Source of the DNA: Bradyrhizobium jicamae
GTDB lineage: Bacteria; Pseudomonadota; Alphaproteobacteria; Rhizobiales; Xanthobacteraceae
Direction: 5' to 3'
DNA: 64,000 bases
NCBI RefSeq assembly: GCF_018130695.1
Contig: NZ_JAFCJX010000002.1
Span: 434,001 to 498,000, forward strand
Of the stretch, positions 51,681 to 59,883 are shown in pieces (the stretch's first letter is position 1; every line of letters starts with the position of its first letter). A program made the translations under genes and the position numbers. The notes under the pieces were generated by a model, which was given only the letters and a program-made list of their open reading frames with translations, was not told the DNA's origin and made no database searches.

Positions 51681-51794
51681 TGGCAAGAGCGTTGTGTAAC
51701 ACTCACTCCATCATTCGTGACTCGCCTTGCGCCAAACGCGCGTGCATGACATCTCCGCTGCGCAGGCGAGCGCGCTGGGGACCGGGGCCAGCAC

Positions 51795-53018
51795 ATGCAC
51801 GACGAGACGTCACCGCGCTACGCCGGCTGGCGGGTCGTGCTGGCCTGCTTCCTGCTGGCGCTGTCGATCTTCGGCTTTGCGCTGTACGGGCAGGGCGTTT
51901 ATCTCGTCGAGCTGCAGCGGCTGAACGGCTGGCCGGCCTCGCTGATCTCAGGAGCAAGCACACTGTCGCTCCTGATCGGCAATGTCGTCGTCATCTTCAC
52001 CGACGAGATCGTGCGGCGGCTCGGCCTGAAGCGGCTGGCGCTGGCGGGCATCGCGTGCCTCGCGATTTCGATGGTGCTGCTCGCCTTCGCACCCGCGCCG
52101 TGGGCGCTCTATCTAGCGTTCGCGCTGATGTCGCTCGGCTGGGTCGGCATGGGCACGGTGGTCATTTCCGCGGTGGTCGGCGCGTGGTTCGTGCAGCGCC
52201 GCGGGCTTGCGATCAGCCTGGCGTTTCTCGGCGCCAGCTCGGGCGGCGTCATCGTGACGCCGGCGCTGGTGCTGCTGGTCGGCCATGTCGGATTCCAGAC
52301 CGCGATGCTGATTGCGAGCGCGGTCATGCTGATGATTCTCGTTCCAGCCACGCTCGCCTGGATCGCTCCGCCGCCGGAAGCGGCCGCGAGGACTGCAAAT
52401 CCATCCTCGCCAGCGCCCACCAGCGGCATCTCCCGCGCCGAGGTGATGCGCCGGCCGGCGTTCTGGACCATCGCGCTTCCCTTCGCGTTCGGCATCACGG
52501 CCCAGGTCGGCTTCATCGTGCACCAGATCGCGATGCTGGAGCCGAAGATCGGCGCGGTCAGGGCAGGGCTCGCCGTCAGCGCCATGACGGCGATGGCGGT
52601 CGTTGGGCGTCTCTCGCTCGGCGTGGTCGCCGACCGCCTCGATCCGCGGCTCGCGGCCGCCGTCTCGCTGATCAGTCAGGCGATCGCGCTCGCGACGATC
52701 CGGCTGACCGACGATGTCCATCTCGTGCTGCTGGCGTCCGCCGTGTTCGGCTTCTCCGTCGGCAATCTGATCACGCTGCCGCCGCTGATCATTCACCGCG
52801 AATTCGAGGCGCAACATTTTACGGTGGTGATGGGCCTCTTCACCGCGATCAGCGGGACGATCGGTGCGTTCGGTCCGGGATTGATCGGGCTCGTGCGTGG
52901 CCGGAGCGGTGACTATGGCGCGGCGTTGTTGCTCGCGATCGGGCTGGAGGTGATGGCCGCAGCGATCGTCGTCTTGCGCAGCTCCCGTAGGGTGGGCAAA
53001 GCGTCTTGTCCGCCGTAG
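51795..53018 (+). CDS. MFS transporter
   Basis: A 407-residue carrier with about twelve helices in two halves, separated by a cytoplasmic loop near 195-215 (ARTANPSSPAPTSG). The layout resembles the monocarboxylate/oxalate-formate-like antiporter branch. The ATG at 51795 follows a weak ribosome site. The last residues (RRVGKASCPP) and the stop codon are encoded by a palindromic repeat that begins at 52987, so the original C-terminus was probably different. Substrate unknown. Confidence 0.87.
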   Translation: MHDETSPRYAGWRVVLACFLLALSIFGFALYGQGVYLVELQRLNGWPASLISGASTLSLLIGNVVVIFTDEIVRRLGLKRLALAGIACLAISMVLLAFAPAPWALYLAFALMSLGWVGMGTVVISAVVGAWFVQRRGLAISLAFLGASSGGVIVTPALVLLVGHVGFQTAMLIASAVMLMILVPATLAWIAPPPEAAARTANPSSPAPTSGISRAEVMRRPAFWTIALPFAFGITAQVGFIVHQIAMLEPKIGAVRAGLAVSAMTAMAVVGRLSLGVVADRLDPRLAAAVSLISQAIALATIRLTDDVHLVLLASAVFGFSVGNLITLPPLIIHREFEAQHFTVVMGLFTAISGTIGAFGPGLIGLVRGRSGDYGAALLLAIGLEVMAAAIVVLRSSRRVGKASCPP

Positions 53019-53106
53019 CTCGAAGAGCGAAGGCGGAAGCGTGCCCACCATCACGAGCACGCCGTGAATGGTGGGCACGGCGCTTGCGCGCCTTTGCCCA
53101 CCCTAC
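52987..53106 (+). repeat. Palindromic repeat GTAGGGTGGGCAAAG type, copy 2
   Basis: The 5' arm GTAGGGTGGGCAAAGCG starts at 52987 and the complementary arm CCTTTGCCCACCCTAC ends at 53106. GTGCCCACCATCACG/GTGAATGGTGGGCAC lies inside. It shares arms with the element at 49453-49540. Its first 32 bases are the 3' end of the MFS reading frame. Confidence 0.85.
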
Positions 53107-53123
53107 GCAGCTACGCAGTCTCC

Positions 53124-53573
53124 TCAATCCAGCAGCTTGGTATCGTCAGGCGCCTGCGGCGGCGTCTTGATTGCGATCGCCTTCAGCGCGCGGCCATTCG
53201 GCTTGCTGCCGCCATGCGGCGTGCCCTTCGGGATCACTACGAGGTCGCCGGGCTTCACGGTGACTTCCTTGTCACCGAGCCAGATCGTGCCGGTGCCTTC
53301 GAGGATGTATTGCAGCTCGTTGGTGTTGGGATGCAGGTGTTTCGGCACATTGCCGTCCTGGATCGAGACGGTGGCGCCGTCGGCGGCGACGAACATTTTG
53401 GAGCGGAAACCCACATTGTTGGCGTTGCCGAGCGCATCGCCCTGCATCTCGCCGGTGTGGATGATCTGCGCGGTGATGTTTTCGGCGGCGAGCGCGGGCC
53501 GCAGGACATGGGTCACGGCGCAGCCGGCGGCAAAGGCGGCGGTGAGCGAGAGCGTGGTGGCGATACGGTTCAT
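53124..53573 (-). CDS. Secreted cupin-domain protein
   Basis: A 149-residue protein with an N-terminal signal or anchor (MNRIATTLSLTAAFAAGCAVTH). One cupin barrel follows: motif 1 is HLHPNTNELQYILEG (metal ligands His, His, Glu) and motif 2 is PGDLVVIPKGTPHGG. A Cys near residue 18 might be lipidated, but the lipobox is poor. The family binds a metal and often small acids or sugars. It is convergent with the MFS gene and divergent from the binding-protein gene, about 220 bases away. Confidence 0.85.
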   Translation of the reverse strand: MNRIATTLSLTAAFAAGCAVTHVLRPALAAENITAQIIHTGEMQGDALGNANNVGFRSKMFVAADGATVSIQDGNVPKHLHPNTNELQYILEGTGTIWLGDKEVTVKPGDLVVIPKGTPHGGSKPNGRALKAIAIKTPPQAPDDTKLLD

Positions 53574-53793
53574 GGAAGACCTCCCCTTGGAACGTTTCTT
53601 GTGGCGGCAATGCTATGCCGCGCCGTCATCATTGGCCAGCAAGGCGGCGGCCGGTGCGACGAAAAGATCGCGAAAGCCAAGCGGAATAAACCGTCCGCGC
53701 CGCACATGGCAGCCATTCCTTCTGGCACCAAAGTCGCCTTCTCAAGCCTACTGCACTGCATTATGTTGCCGGCCAATCAGATGGAGGAAACCA

Positions 53794-54819
53794 ATGAACA
53801 AGATGATTGGCAGGTTGGCGGGAGCGGCGATTGCGCTTCTGATGAGCGCGGGCCTGGCCGCGGCGCAAAGCAAGATCACGGTCGCGGTCGGCGGCGGCGC
53901 CTGCCTGTGCTATCTGCCGACGGTCCTGGCCAAACAGCTCGGCGAATATGAGAAGGCGGGGCTGGCGGTCGAACTGGTCGACCTCAAGGGCGGCTCGGAC
54001 GCGCTCAAGGCCGTGCTCGGCGGCAGCGCCGATGTCGTCTCCGGCTATTTCGACCACTGCGTCAATCTCGCGGCCAAGAAGCAGGAGCTGCAGTCCTTCG
54101 TGGTCTATGACCGCTATCCCGGGCTCGTGCTGGTGGTCTCGCCGAAGCACACCGCGGAGATCAAGTCGATCAAGGATCTTGCCGGCAAGAAGGTCGGCGT
54201 CAGCGCGCCCGGTTCCTCGACCGACTTCTTCCTGAAATACATGCTGAAGAAGAACGGGCTCGATCCGACCAGCGCCGCGGTGATCGGCGTCGGCCTCGGC
54301 GCCACCGCGGTCGCCGCGATGGAGCAGGGCCAGATCGATGCCGCCGTGATGCTCGACCCCTCCGTCACGGTGCTGCAGGCCAAATACGCCGACCTGAAGA
54401 TCCTGAGCGACACCCGCACGCAGAAGGACACGCTCGCCGTGTTCGGCGGCGAATATCCGGGCGGCGCCCTCTATTCCACCGCGGCCTGGGTCAAGGGCCA
54501 CGAGAAGGAGGTGCAGGCGCTGACCAACGCGATCGTGGCGACGCTGAACTGGATCCACGCGCATTCGGCCGAGGAGATCATGGCCAAGATGCCGGATGAG
54601 ATCGTCGGCTCCAACAAGGAGCAGTATCTTGCCGCGCTGAAGAACACGATCCCGATGTATTCGGAGACCGGCAAGATGGATCCGAAGGGCGCGGACGCGG
54701 TGCTCGCCGTGTTCAGCGAAGGCTCGCCCGAGGTCGCCAAGGCCAATATCGACGTGACCAAGACCTACACCAACAAATACGTCGAGCAGGTCAAGAAGAC
54801 GACCGGGAACGCGAAGTAA
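53794..54819 (+). CDS. NitT/TauT-type ABC substrate-binding protein (orphan)
   Basis: A 341-residue periplasmic protein with signal peptide MNKMIGRLAGAAIALLMSAGLAAA. The domain starts ITVAVGGGACLCYLPTVLAKQLGEYEKAGLAVELVDLKGG; the paired Cys in CLCY are unusual for the family and may touch the ligand or form a disulfide. A GGAGGAAA site precedes the ATG. No ATPase or permease is adjacent; the pair at 47844-49450 lacks a binding protein and is the likely partner. Confidence 0.88.
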   Translation: MNKMIGRLAGAAIALLMSAGLAAAQSKITVAVGGGACLCYLPTVLAKQLGEYEKAGLAVELVDLKGGSDALKAVLGGSADVVSGYFDHCVNLAAKKQELQSFVVYDRYPGLVLVVSPKHTAEIKSIKDLAGKKVGVSAPGSSTDFFLKYMLKKNGLDPTSAAVIGVGLGATAVAAMEQGQIDAAVMLDPSVTVLQAKYADLKILSDTRTQKDTLAVFGGEYPGGALYSTAAWVKGHEKEVQALTNAIVATLNWIHAHSAEEIMAKMPDEIVGSNKEQYLAALKNTIPMYSETGKMDPKGADAVLAVFSEGSPEVAKANIDVTKTYTNKYVEQVKKTTGNAK

Positions 54820-54824
54820 GTCCG

Positions 54825-54873
54825 GAGCATGATCCGGAAAAGTGTGAAGCGGTTTTCCGACAAGATCATGCTC
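54825..54873 (+). repeat. Short palindromic repeat GAGCATGATC type
   Basis: GAGCATGATC (54825-54834) pairs with GATCATGCTC (54864-54873), and CGGAAAA (54835-54841) with TTTTCCG (54853-54859). The body reads AAGTGTGAAGCGG. From memory, this is one of the most frequent intergenic repeats of Rhizobiales genomes. It sits between the binding protein and the Nudix gene. Confidence 0.8.
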
Positions 54874-54896
54874 AAACAAGAAGTGCGGTGAATGCA

Positions 54897-55598
54897 ATGC
54901 AGTCCCTCGTCATTCACCGCGTCACCGCGCTCGATCTCACCGTGCAGCGGCGGCCGTGGCCGTTTGCGGAAGCGAAGCGTGCCGAGATCGACGCGTACTT
55001 TGCCGAGGAGCAGCGCAAGAAGCCCGAGATCTGGAACGGCCAGGTGCTGATCGGCCGCGACGCTCACTTCTCCGGCGGTCGGCTGACCGCGAATTATTTC
55101 GAGACCGATTTCGCCAGCTTCCTCGCCTGGCGCGACTGGGGCTTTCCGGACAAGGACGTCTTCAACGGCTTTGGCATGGGCGCGCTGCTGTCGAGCGACG
55201 GCGCCTTCGCGCTCGGCGTGATGGGCGGCCACACCGTGAATGCCGGCCGCATCTACTTTCCCTCCGGCACGCCCGACCTCAGCGACATCAGGGGGGACAC
55301 CGTCGACATTCCCGGCAGCGTGGTGCGCGAGCTCGAGGAGGAGACCGGGCTCATTCCCGGCGACTATCAGCTCGATGCCGACTGGCACGTCGTCGCGACT
55401 GGACCTGCGATCGCGATGATGAAGATCGTGCGCGTCGATCTGCCCGGCAGCACGCTGCGCGCCAAGCTCGAAGCCAATCTCGCCGCGCAATCCGAGCCGG
55501 AGCTTGCGGGCATCCATCTGGTGCGCACGCGCGACGACTTCACCGCGACCATGCCGCACTTCGTCACCGCCTTCATCGAGACGCAACTGCCGGGTTGA
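54897..55598 (+). CDS. Nudix hydrolase family protein
   Basis: A 233-residue protein. The second half of the Nudix box, RELEEETGL, is intact, but the Glu expected eight residues before its Arg is a Val, so the first half is degenerate. The N-terminal 90 residues (VTALDLTVQRRPWPFAEAKR, FFETDFASFLAWRDW-like) resemble long Nudix proteins annotated in alphaproteobacteria. The activity is uncertain. The ATG at 54897 is chosen; a GTG at 54888 is possible. Confidence 0.75.
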   Translation: MQSLVIHRVTALDLTVQRRPWPFAEAKRAEIDAYFAEEQRKKPEIWNGQVLIGRDAHFSGGRLTANYFETDFASFLAWRDWGFPDKDVFNGFGMGALLSSDGAFALGVMGGHTVNAGRIYFPSGTPDLSDIRGDTVDIPGSVVRELEEETGLIPGDYQLDADWHVVATGPAIAMMKIVRVDLPGSTLRAKLEANLAAQSEPELAGIHLVRTRDDFTATMPHFVTAFIETQLPG

Positions 55599-55873
55599 GC
55601 TTCGCGGACGTGCTAGAGAGTGCGGGCTCATAGCGCGCGGTTTGAATCACAGGACTGGCCAGACGCGACGCTTCCGGGCAGTCCCTAGTTGGACGCTTCC
55701 GGGGTAGAAGCGGACGTCAGCCAGCCGACAATCTCCGCTGAAACCGTCGAAAATGACCCAAAGCGGACCTCGCAGTCAAAATTCATTCAAAATTGAGCAG
55801 TTACCCGCACAGAAGGTAGATAAAATCGCTTTATGCAACCAAGCGCCTCGCTTACAACCGTCGTATTGCCTTA
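55599..55873. other. Gap without a convincing gene
   Basis: About 275 bases, richer in A and T than the surroundings. Short reading frames occur but lack ribosome sites and recognisable content. Two related short strings (GACGCTTCCGGG and GGACGCTTCCGGGG) occur at about 55666 and 55692. I see no strong hairpin or promoter. Confidence 0.5.
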
Positions 55874-56227
55874 ATGTCGCTCCTCTTAGTCATACTGATC
55901 CTGGCATTCATAGGAGTTGCCGGATGGGGATTTCAATCCGTCGTGGTGCAGCTGGATGAGACGTCTACTCAGCCGGCGGACGCGATTTCTCGTAAGTTTC
56001 AGGTCGATGACTTTGTCTGGAGTAGCCGTGCGCCGCTCGCATTGCGGAGGCGTTATGTTGCGACACAAGCTTGTCTTGTTCCGGCCTGCCTCGGCTTGGC
56101 CGTGCTAGTTTGGTTGAACGAGCCAGATCACGGTAAGCGTTTATTGGCGGCCGTTGCTTTCGGCTTCGTGTCGTTTCTCGTAGCCGCGACTTTGGCTCGG
56201 AAGGTTGTTCGTCGAAGGACCTTCTAG
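55874..56227 (+). CDS. Small membrane protein of unknown function
   Basis: A 117-residue protein with three predicted helices: about 2-22 (LLLVILILAFIGVAGWGF), 66-82 and 92-108. It ends in a basic tail (RKVVRRRTF). I do not recognise it. Codon and base usage is less GC-rich than in neighbouring genes, which fits recent acquisition or weak selection. The next small membrane protein follows in the same direction. Confidence 0.5.
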   Translation: MSLLLVILILAFIGVAGWGFQSVVVQLDETSTQPADAISRKFQVDDFVWSSRAPLALRRRYVATQACLVPACLGLAVLVWLNEPDHGKRLLAAVAFGFVSFLVAATLARKVVRRRTF

Positions 56228-56255
56228 CATTCGCAAAGAACGGGGCCGCTATCTA

Positions 56256-56525
56256 ATGACCGACAAGCAAGCTCCGCGCATTACGCTCAAGACTGCAATC
56301 GTCGGGCTTGTGTTGTTTTGTTATTCAGGTTTCAATCTTTTTCGGTGGTACTCGACGGGCAATTTCTACGCCTCGCACAATGGCGAACTTGCGATCAACT
56401 ACCACGACCATCCCGGCTATTTCGTGTTTTTAGCCGCCCTCAACGTTGGAGCATTCTTGCTGTTCGGCGTTGGCTTGTTGATGGCTGCATACAAAAGTCT
56501 AGTATCCGCGGACCAGGCAAAGTAG
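56256..56525 (+). CDS. Small membrane protein of unknown function
   Basis: An 89-residue protein with two hydrophobic helices (about 10-30, LKTAIVGLVLFCYSGFNLF, and 52-78, YFVFLAALNVGAFLLFGVGLL). Between them lies a Tyr/His-rich loop (NYHDHPGY). No family recognised. The ATG at 56256 is chosen because the upstream part of the frame overlaps the previous gene. Same AT-richer context as its neighbour. Confidence 0.5.
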   Translation: MTDKQAPRITLKTAIVGLVLFCYSGFNLFRWYSTGNFYASHNGELAINYHDHPGYFVFLAALNVGAFLLFGVGLLMAAYKSLVSADQAK

Positions 56526-56676
56526 GGCCACCACGGGCGTCAGCCTCATTCATTTCGATGTCGCCATTGGCCCATCGCGACATACTGCGCTGCCGCACGA
56601 ATTTGGTCGCTATAGGAGCAAAGCGGACCTAGTCACAGTCACGTGACGCCGCCGGGTTTGTGGGTGCACGGCCTAG

Positions 56677-57495
56677 CTAGGACGCGTTGCGCTTTCGCTT
56701 CGTGCCGGCACGGGCTTTCCCGCCGCGCGAACTCTTCGCGCCGCTGTCCGCAGCATCCCATCGTCGTTGCGTGCCGGCCTTCCGCCGTGCCGACAGCTTG
56801 AATTTCGTGTAGCCCAGCACCCGCTCCATCGCGATGCGCGCCTTCTCGGCATCGCCGCTTTCGATTGCGCGCGCGGCGGCCACGTGATTGGGCAGGTTTT
56901 CCTTGAACCAGTTGGCGCTGCCGACCGCGACGAGGAAGACCGTGCCGAGGATGGTGTCGATGGCGCCGCGAAAGCCCTGCAGCACCGGGTTATGCGTCGC
57001 GTCGAGAATCGCCAGATGAAAGGCCTTGTCGGCAGCCAGCGCGCTGGCCTGGTCGTTTGCCGTCTCCATTGCCGACAATGCCGCATTGATGCGCCAGCGG
57101 TCGTTTCTTGTGGCGCGTTGCGCAGCGAGCGCTGCGGCCGCCGGCTCGATGATCGAGCGCACCTCCTGGATGGCGAGCAGCAGGTTCCTGTCGGGCTCGT
57201 CCTTGCCGACCAGCCAGCTGAGAACGTCGCGGTCCAGCAGGCTCCATTCGTGACGCGGCAGCACGTGCGTGCCGTGCCGCGGACGCACGCTCACCAGTCC
57301 CTTGGCAGCGAGCGTCTTGATCGCCTCGCGCACCACGCCGCGGCCGACGCCGAAGCGCGCTTCGAGGTCGGGTTCGGGGGGCAGCGCAGTCTTCGCCGGA
57401 ATGATGTCCTGCGCGATCTCGCGGCCAAGTGTCGCAAGCACGCTGCCGATCCGCCCGGGCTTGACGCGCTTGCTGGCGATCTTCGGCTTGGCCAC
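56677..57495 (-). CDS. GntR family (FadR subfamily) transcriptional regulator
   Basis: A 272-residue regulator. The winged helix ALPPEPDLEARFGVGRGVVREAIKTLAAKGLVSVRPRHGTHVL (about 35-80) is followed by an all-helical FCD ligand domain with metal/acid-binding residues (Asp in ADKAFHLAI, later His in NHVAAARAI). A Lys/Arg-rich tail (about 235-272) is unusual. The GTG at 57495 has GGGAG six bases upstream. It diverges from the Liv-type operon; CATCNGATG sites in the gap are its likely operators. Confidence 0.9.
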   Translation of the reverse strand: MAKPKIASKRVKPGRIGSVLATLGREIAQDIIPAKTALPPEPDLEARFGVGRGVVREAIKTLAAKGLVSVRPRHGTHVLPRHEWSLLDRDVLSWLVGKDEPDRNLLLAIQEVRSIIEPAAAALAAQRATRNDRWRINAALSAMETANDQASALAADKAFHLAILDATHNPVLQGFRGAIDTILGTVFLVAVGSANWFKENLPNHVAAARAIESGDAEKARIAMERVLGYTKFKLSARRKAGTQRRWDAADSGAKSSRGGKARAGTKRKRNAS

Positions 57496-57567
57496 CCCTG
57501 TCTCCCTCGCATGGCCCACGTCCGCCGGGGCACCGGCGTTGCCTAGCATGCAGCCTCTTGCGCTGGC

Positions 57568-57596
57568 AATCATCCGATGTTTAACATCGGATGATT
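57568..57596 (+). promoter_or_regulatory. Double GntR/FadR-type operator (perfect 14-bp inverted repeat)
   Basis: AATCATCCGATGTT (57568-57581) and AACATCGGATGATT (57583-57596) form a perfect inverted repeat with one central base. Each half itself holds a near-palindrome CATCNGATG (57571-57579 and 57585-57593), as expected for two side-by-side dimer sites. It lies about 75 bases upstream of the regulator start. Confidence 0.7.
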
Positions 57597-57698
57597 GAAT
57601 AACCGGCGCCGAGGGTCATCGGCAGGTTGCCGGTTGTTCAAACCGACACTGCTTCGAATTGATGAGACATCGCCGTCGCGCCGTCGTCCTTGTTTAGC

Positions 57699-57729
57699 TT
57701 GACATCTGATGGCGCTGCCCATGTGATAG
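57699..57729 (+). promoter_or_regulatory. Putative Liv-operon promoter with overlapping CATCTGATG operator
   Basis: TTGACA (57699-57704) is followed by a weak TGATAG (57724-57729) after 19 bases. A third CATCNGATG site (CATCTGATG, 57703-57711) overlaps the -35 end and spacer, a position where a bound repressor would block the promoter. Confidence 0.5.
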
Positions 57730-57776
57730 ACGACTTAAAAACAAGAACGCACTGCACAATCTCCGGGAGGGGGAAT

Positions 57777-59096
57777 ATGACGGCCAAAAAGGCTGCGCGC
57801 CTGTTTGCGGCGCTGTCCGTTGCGCTTGCGACGCTGGGACTGACGGCAAATGCCGAAGCCCAGGAAAACAAGGACAAGAAGATCAAGATCGGCGTGATCT
57901 TCGACCTCACCGGCCCGCTCGCCGGTGGCGGCTCCGAGCTGCAATACACCGGCGTCAAGATCATGCTCGACCATTACGCCAAGACCGGCGTCGAGGGTTA
58001 CAAGGTCGAGGCGGTCTATGCCGACGCGCAGAGCAAGCCCGATATCGCCATCAACGAGGCCGTGCGCCTGCTCGAGCAGGAAAAGGTCGACATGGTGATG
58101 GGCTTCTTCTCCTCGGCGCAATGCGTGCCGGTGGCCGCCCGCGTCGACCAGATGAAGAAGTTCATGTGGATCACGACCTGCATTTCGTCAGGCGTGTTCG
58201 ACGGCAAGAACTACAAATACGTGTTTCGTCCGCAGGCCAGCGGCAGCCAGTACGGCATGATGACGACGGACTTCATCGCGCAGAATTCGGTTGCCAAGTT
58301 CGGCAAGGAGCCGAAGGACCTGCGCGTCGCCATCATCCATGAGGACGGCGCCTATGGCGTCGACGTCTCCAAGGGCAACGAGGCGGGCGCCAAGGCGGCC
58401 GGCTTCAACATCGTGCTGAAGGAAGGCTATGCGGCGACTGCGCCCGATCTCTCGGCGCTGGTGACCAAGCTGAAGCGCGCCAAGCCCGACGTGATCTTCC
58501 ACACCGGCTACAATCCGGACATTACGTTGTTATTCCGCCAGGCGCGCGAGCAGGGCCTGAAGTTCGGCGCCATCGTCGGCCATGGCGCGGGCTACGGCGT
58601 CTATGAGAAGCTGAAAGAGGGCCTCGGCGCCGACGCCAACTATCTCTTCAACACCGACCCGATCTCGATCTGGCTCGCCAACCAGGCCAGCATGGACAAG
58701 AAGCTGCCGCCCGTGATCAAGATGGTCGGTGAGGAGTTCGACAAGGCCAAGCCGGGCGTCGCGATCCGCTCCGCCCATGTCGGCATCGGCGCCTCCAATG
58801 CCTTCGTGTTTCTCGACGACGTGCTGCCGCGCGCGATCAAGAAGTATGGCGGGGTCGATCCCGACGCGCTGCGCAAGGCGGCGCTCGACACCGACATCCC
58901 TGAAGGAGGCACCATGCTCGGCTTCGGCGTGAAGTTCTACGGCGAGGGCACGCAACTCGCCGGCCAGAACGAGCGCTCGTTCCCGGTAGTGCTGCAATAT
59001 ATCGACGACAAATCCTATGTGGTGTGGCCGAAGAGCCAGATGCAGCGCGAGACCGTGCTGCCGCTGCCTGCCGGCACCACCTACAGCTACAAGTAA
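57777..59096 (+). CDS. Liv-type ABC transporter substrate-binding protein
   Basis: A 439-residue periplasmic binding protein with signal peptide ending near NAEA (residue 24). The fold-type I Leu/Ile/Val-binding layout is seen in IKIGVIFDLTGPLAGGGSE, DMVMGFFSSAQCVPVAARVDQ and VAIIHEDGAYGVDVSKG. It is larger than LivK (about 370 aa), like proteins for amides, urea or aromatic acids, so the ligand may not be a branched-chain amino acid. GGGAGGGGGAA precedes the ATG at 57777. First gene of a six-gene operon. Confidence 0.9.
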   Translation: MTAKKAARLFAALSVALATLGLTANAEAQENKDKKIKIGVIFDLTGPLAGGGSELQYTGVKIMLDHYAKTGVEGYKVEAVYADAQSKPDIAINEAVRLLEQEKVDMVMGFFSSAQCVPVAARVDQMKKFMWITTCISSGVFDGKNYKYVFRPQASGSQYGMMTTDFIAQNSVAKFGKEPKDLRVAIIHEDGAYGVDVSKGNEAGAKAAGFNIVLKEGYAATAPDLSALVTKLKRAKPDVIFHTGYNPDITLLFRQAREQGLKFGAIVGHGAGYGVYEKLKEGLGADANYLFNTDPISIWLANQASMDKKLPPVIKMVGEEFDKAKPGVAIRSAHVGIGASNAFVFLDDVLPRAIKKYGGVDPDALRKAALDTDIPEGGTMLGFGVKFYGEGTQLAGQNERSFPVVLQYIDDKSYVVWPKSQMQRETVLPLPAGTTYSYK

Positions 59097-59108
59097 AGCG
59101 GAGTTGTC

Positions 59109-59882
59109 GTGCTCGTCGTCGAAGGCCTGGTCAAGCGGTTCGGCGGGTTTCGCGCCGTCAACAACGTGTCGTTCAAGGTCGAGAAGGGCGAGATCCTCGG
59201 CCTGATCGGCCCGAACGGCTCGGGCAAAAGCACGATCTTCAACATGCTGTCGGGCACGCTGCCGCCGACGGCAGGCTCGATCCTGTTCGACGGGCACGAG
59301 ATCGCAGGCCTTGCTCCGCACCGGATCATCAACCGCGGCATCGGCCGCACCTTCCAGATCCCGCGGCCGTTCCACCGGCTCTCGATCTTCGAGAACGTCA
59401 CGCTCGCCGGCTACTACGGCCAGGGCCGCCACAGCCGCGCCAAGGCGGAAGAAGCCGCCGAGCGCGCGCTCGCGATGGTTGGGCTACCGACCGCGCGCGA
59501 TGCCAGTGTCGACGGCCTCGGCGCCGCCGGCCTGAAGAAGCTCGAGCTCGCAAAGGCGCTCGCGACCGGGCCGAAGCTCTTGCTCGCCGACGAAAGCCTC
59601 GGCGGGCTCGACGAGAAGGAGATGGACCAGGCCGCCGATATGCTGCGCAAGATCCGCGACGAGCTCGGCATCACCATCATCTGGGTCGAGCACATCATGG
59701 GCGTCTTGATGCGCGTGGTCGACCGCGTCATGGTGCTGGATCACGGCGTCAAGATTTCGGAAGGCCTGCCTGCCGACGTTGCCGGCGATCCCAAGGTGAT
59801 CGAGGTCTATCTCGGCACCGATGCCGATGCGAGCCTTGCAGCCGCCGTCGCCGAGCAGGCGCGCCGCAAGATCGAGGCGTGA
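59109..59882 (+). CDS. Liv-type ABC ATP-binding protein (LivG family)
   Basis: A 257-residue ATPase. Walker A is GPNGSGKST near 37, the RTFQIPRPFHRLSIFENV segment is typical of LivG, and Walker B-like LLLADESLGGLDEKE has Ser where most members have Pro. The usual LSxGQ signature is replaced by LGAAGLKKLELAKAL, a variant that occurs in some LivG proteins. Start is GTG with GGAG five bases upstream. It pairs with the LivF-type ATPase next to it. Confidence 0.88.
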   Translation: MLVVEGLVKRFGGFRAVNNVSFKVEKGEILGLIGPNGSGKSTIFNMLSGTLPPTAGSILFDGHEIAGLAPHRIINRGIGRTFQIPRPFHRLSIFENVTLAGYYGQGRHSRAKAEEAAERALAMVGLPTARDASVDGLGAAGLKKLELAKALATGPKLLLADESLGGLDEKEMDQAADMLRKIRDELGITIIWVEHIMGVLMRVVDRVMVLDHGVKISEGLPADVAGDPKVIEVYLGTDADASLAAAVAEQARRKIEA

Positions 59883-59883
59883 C

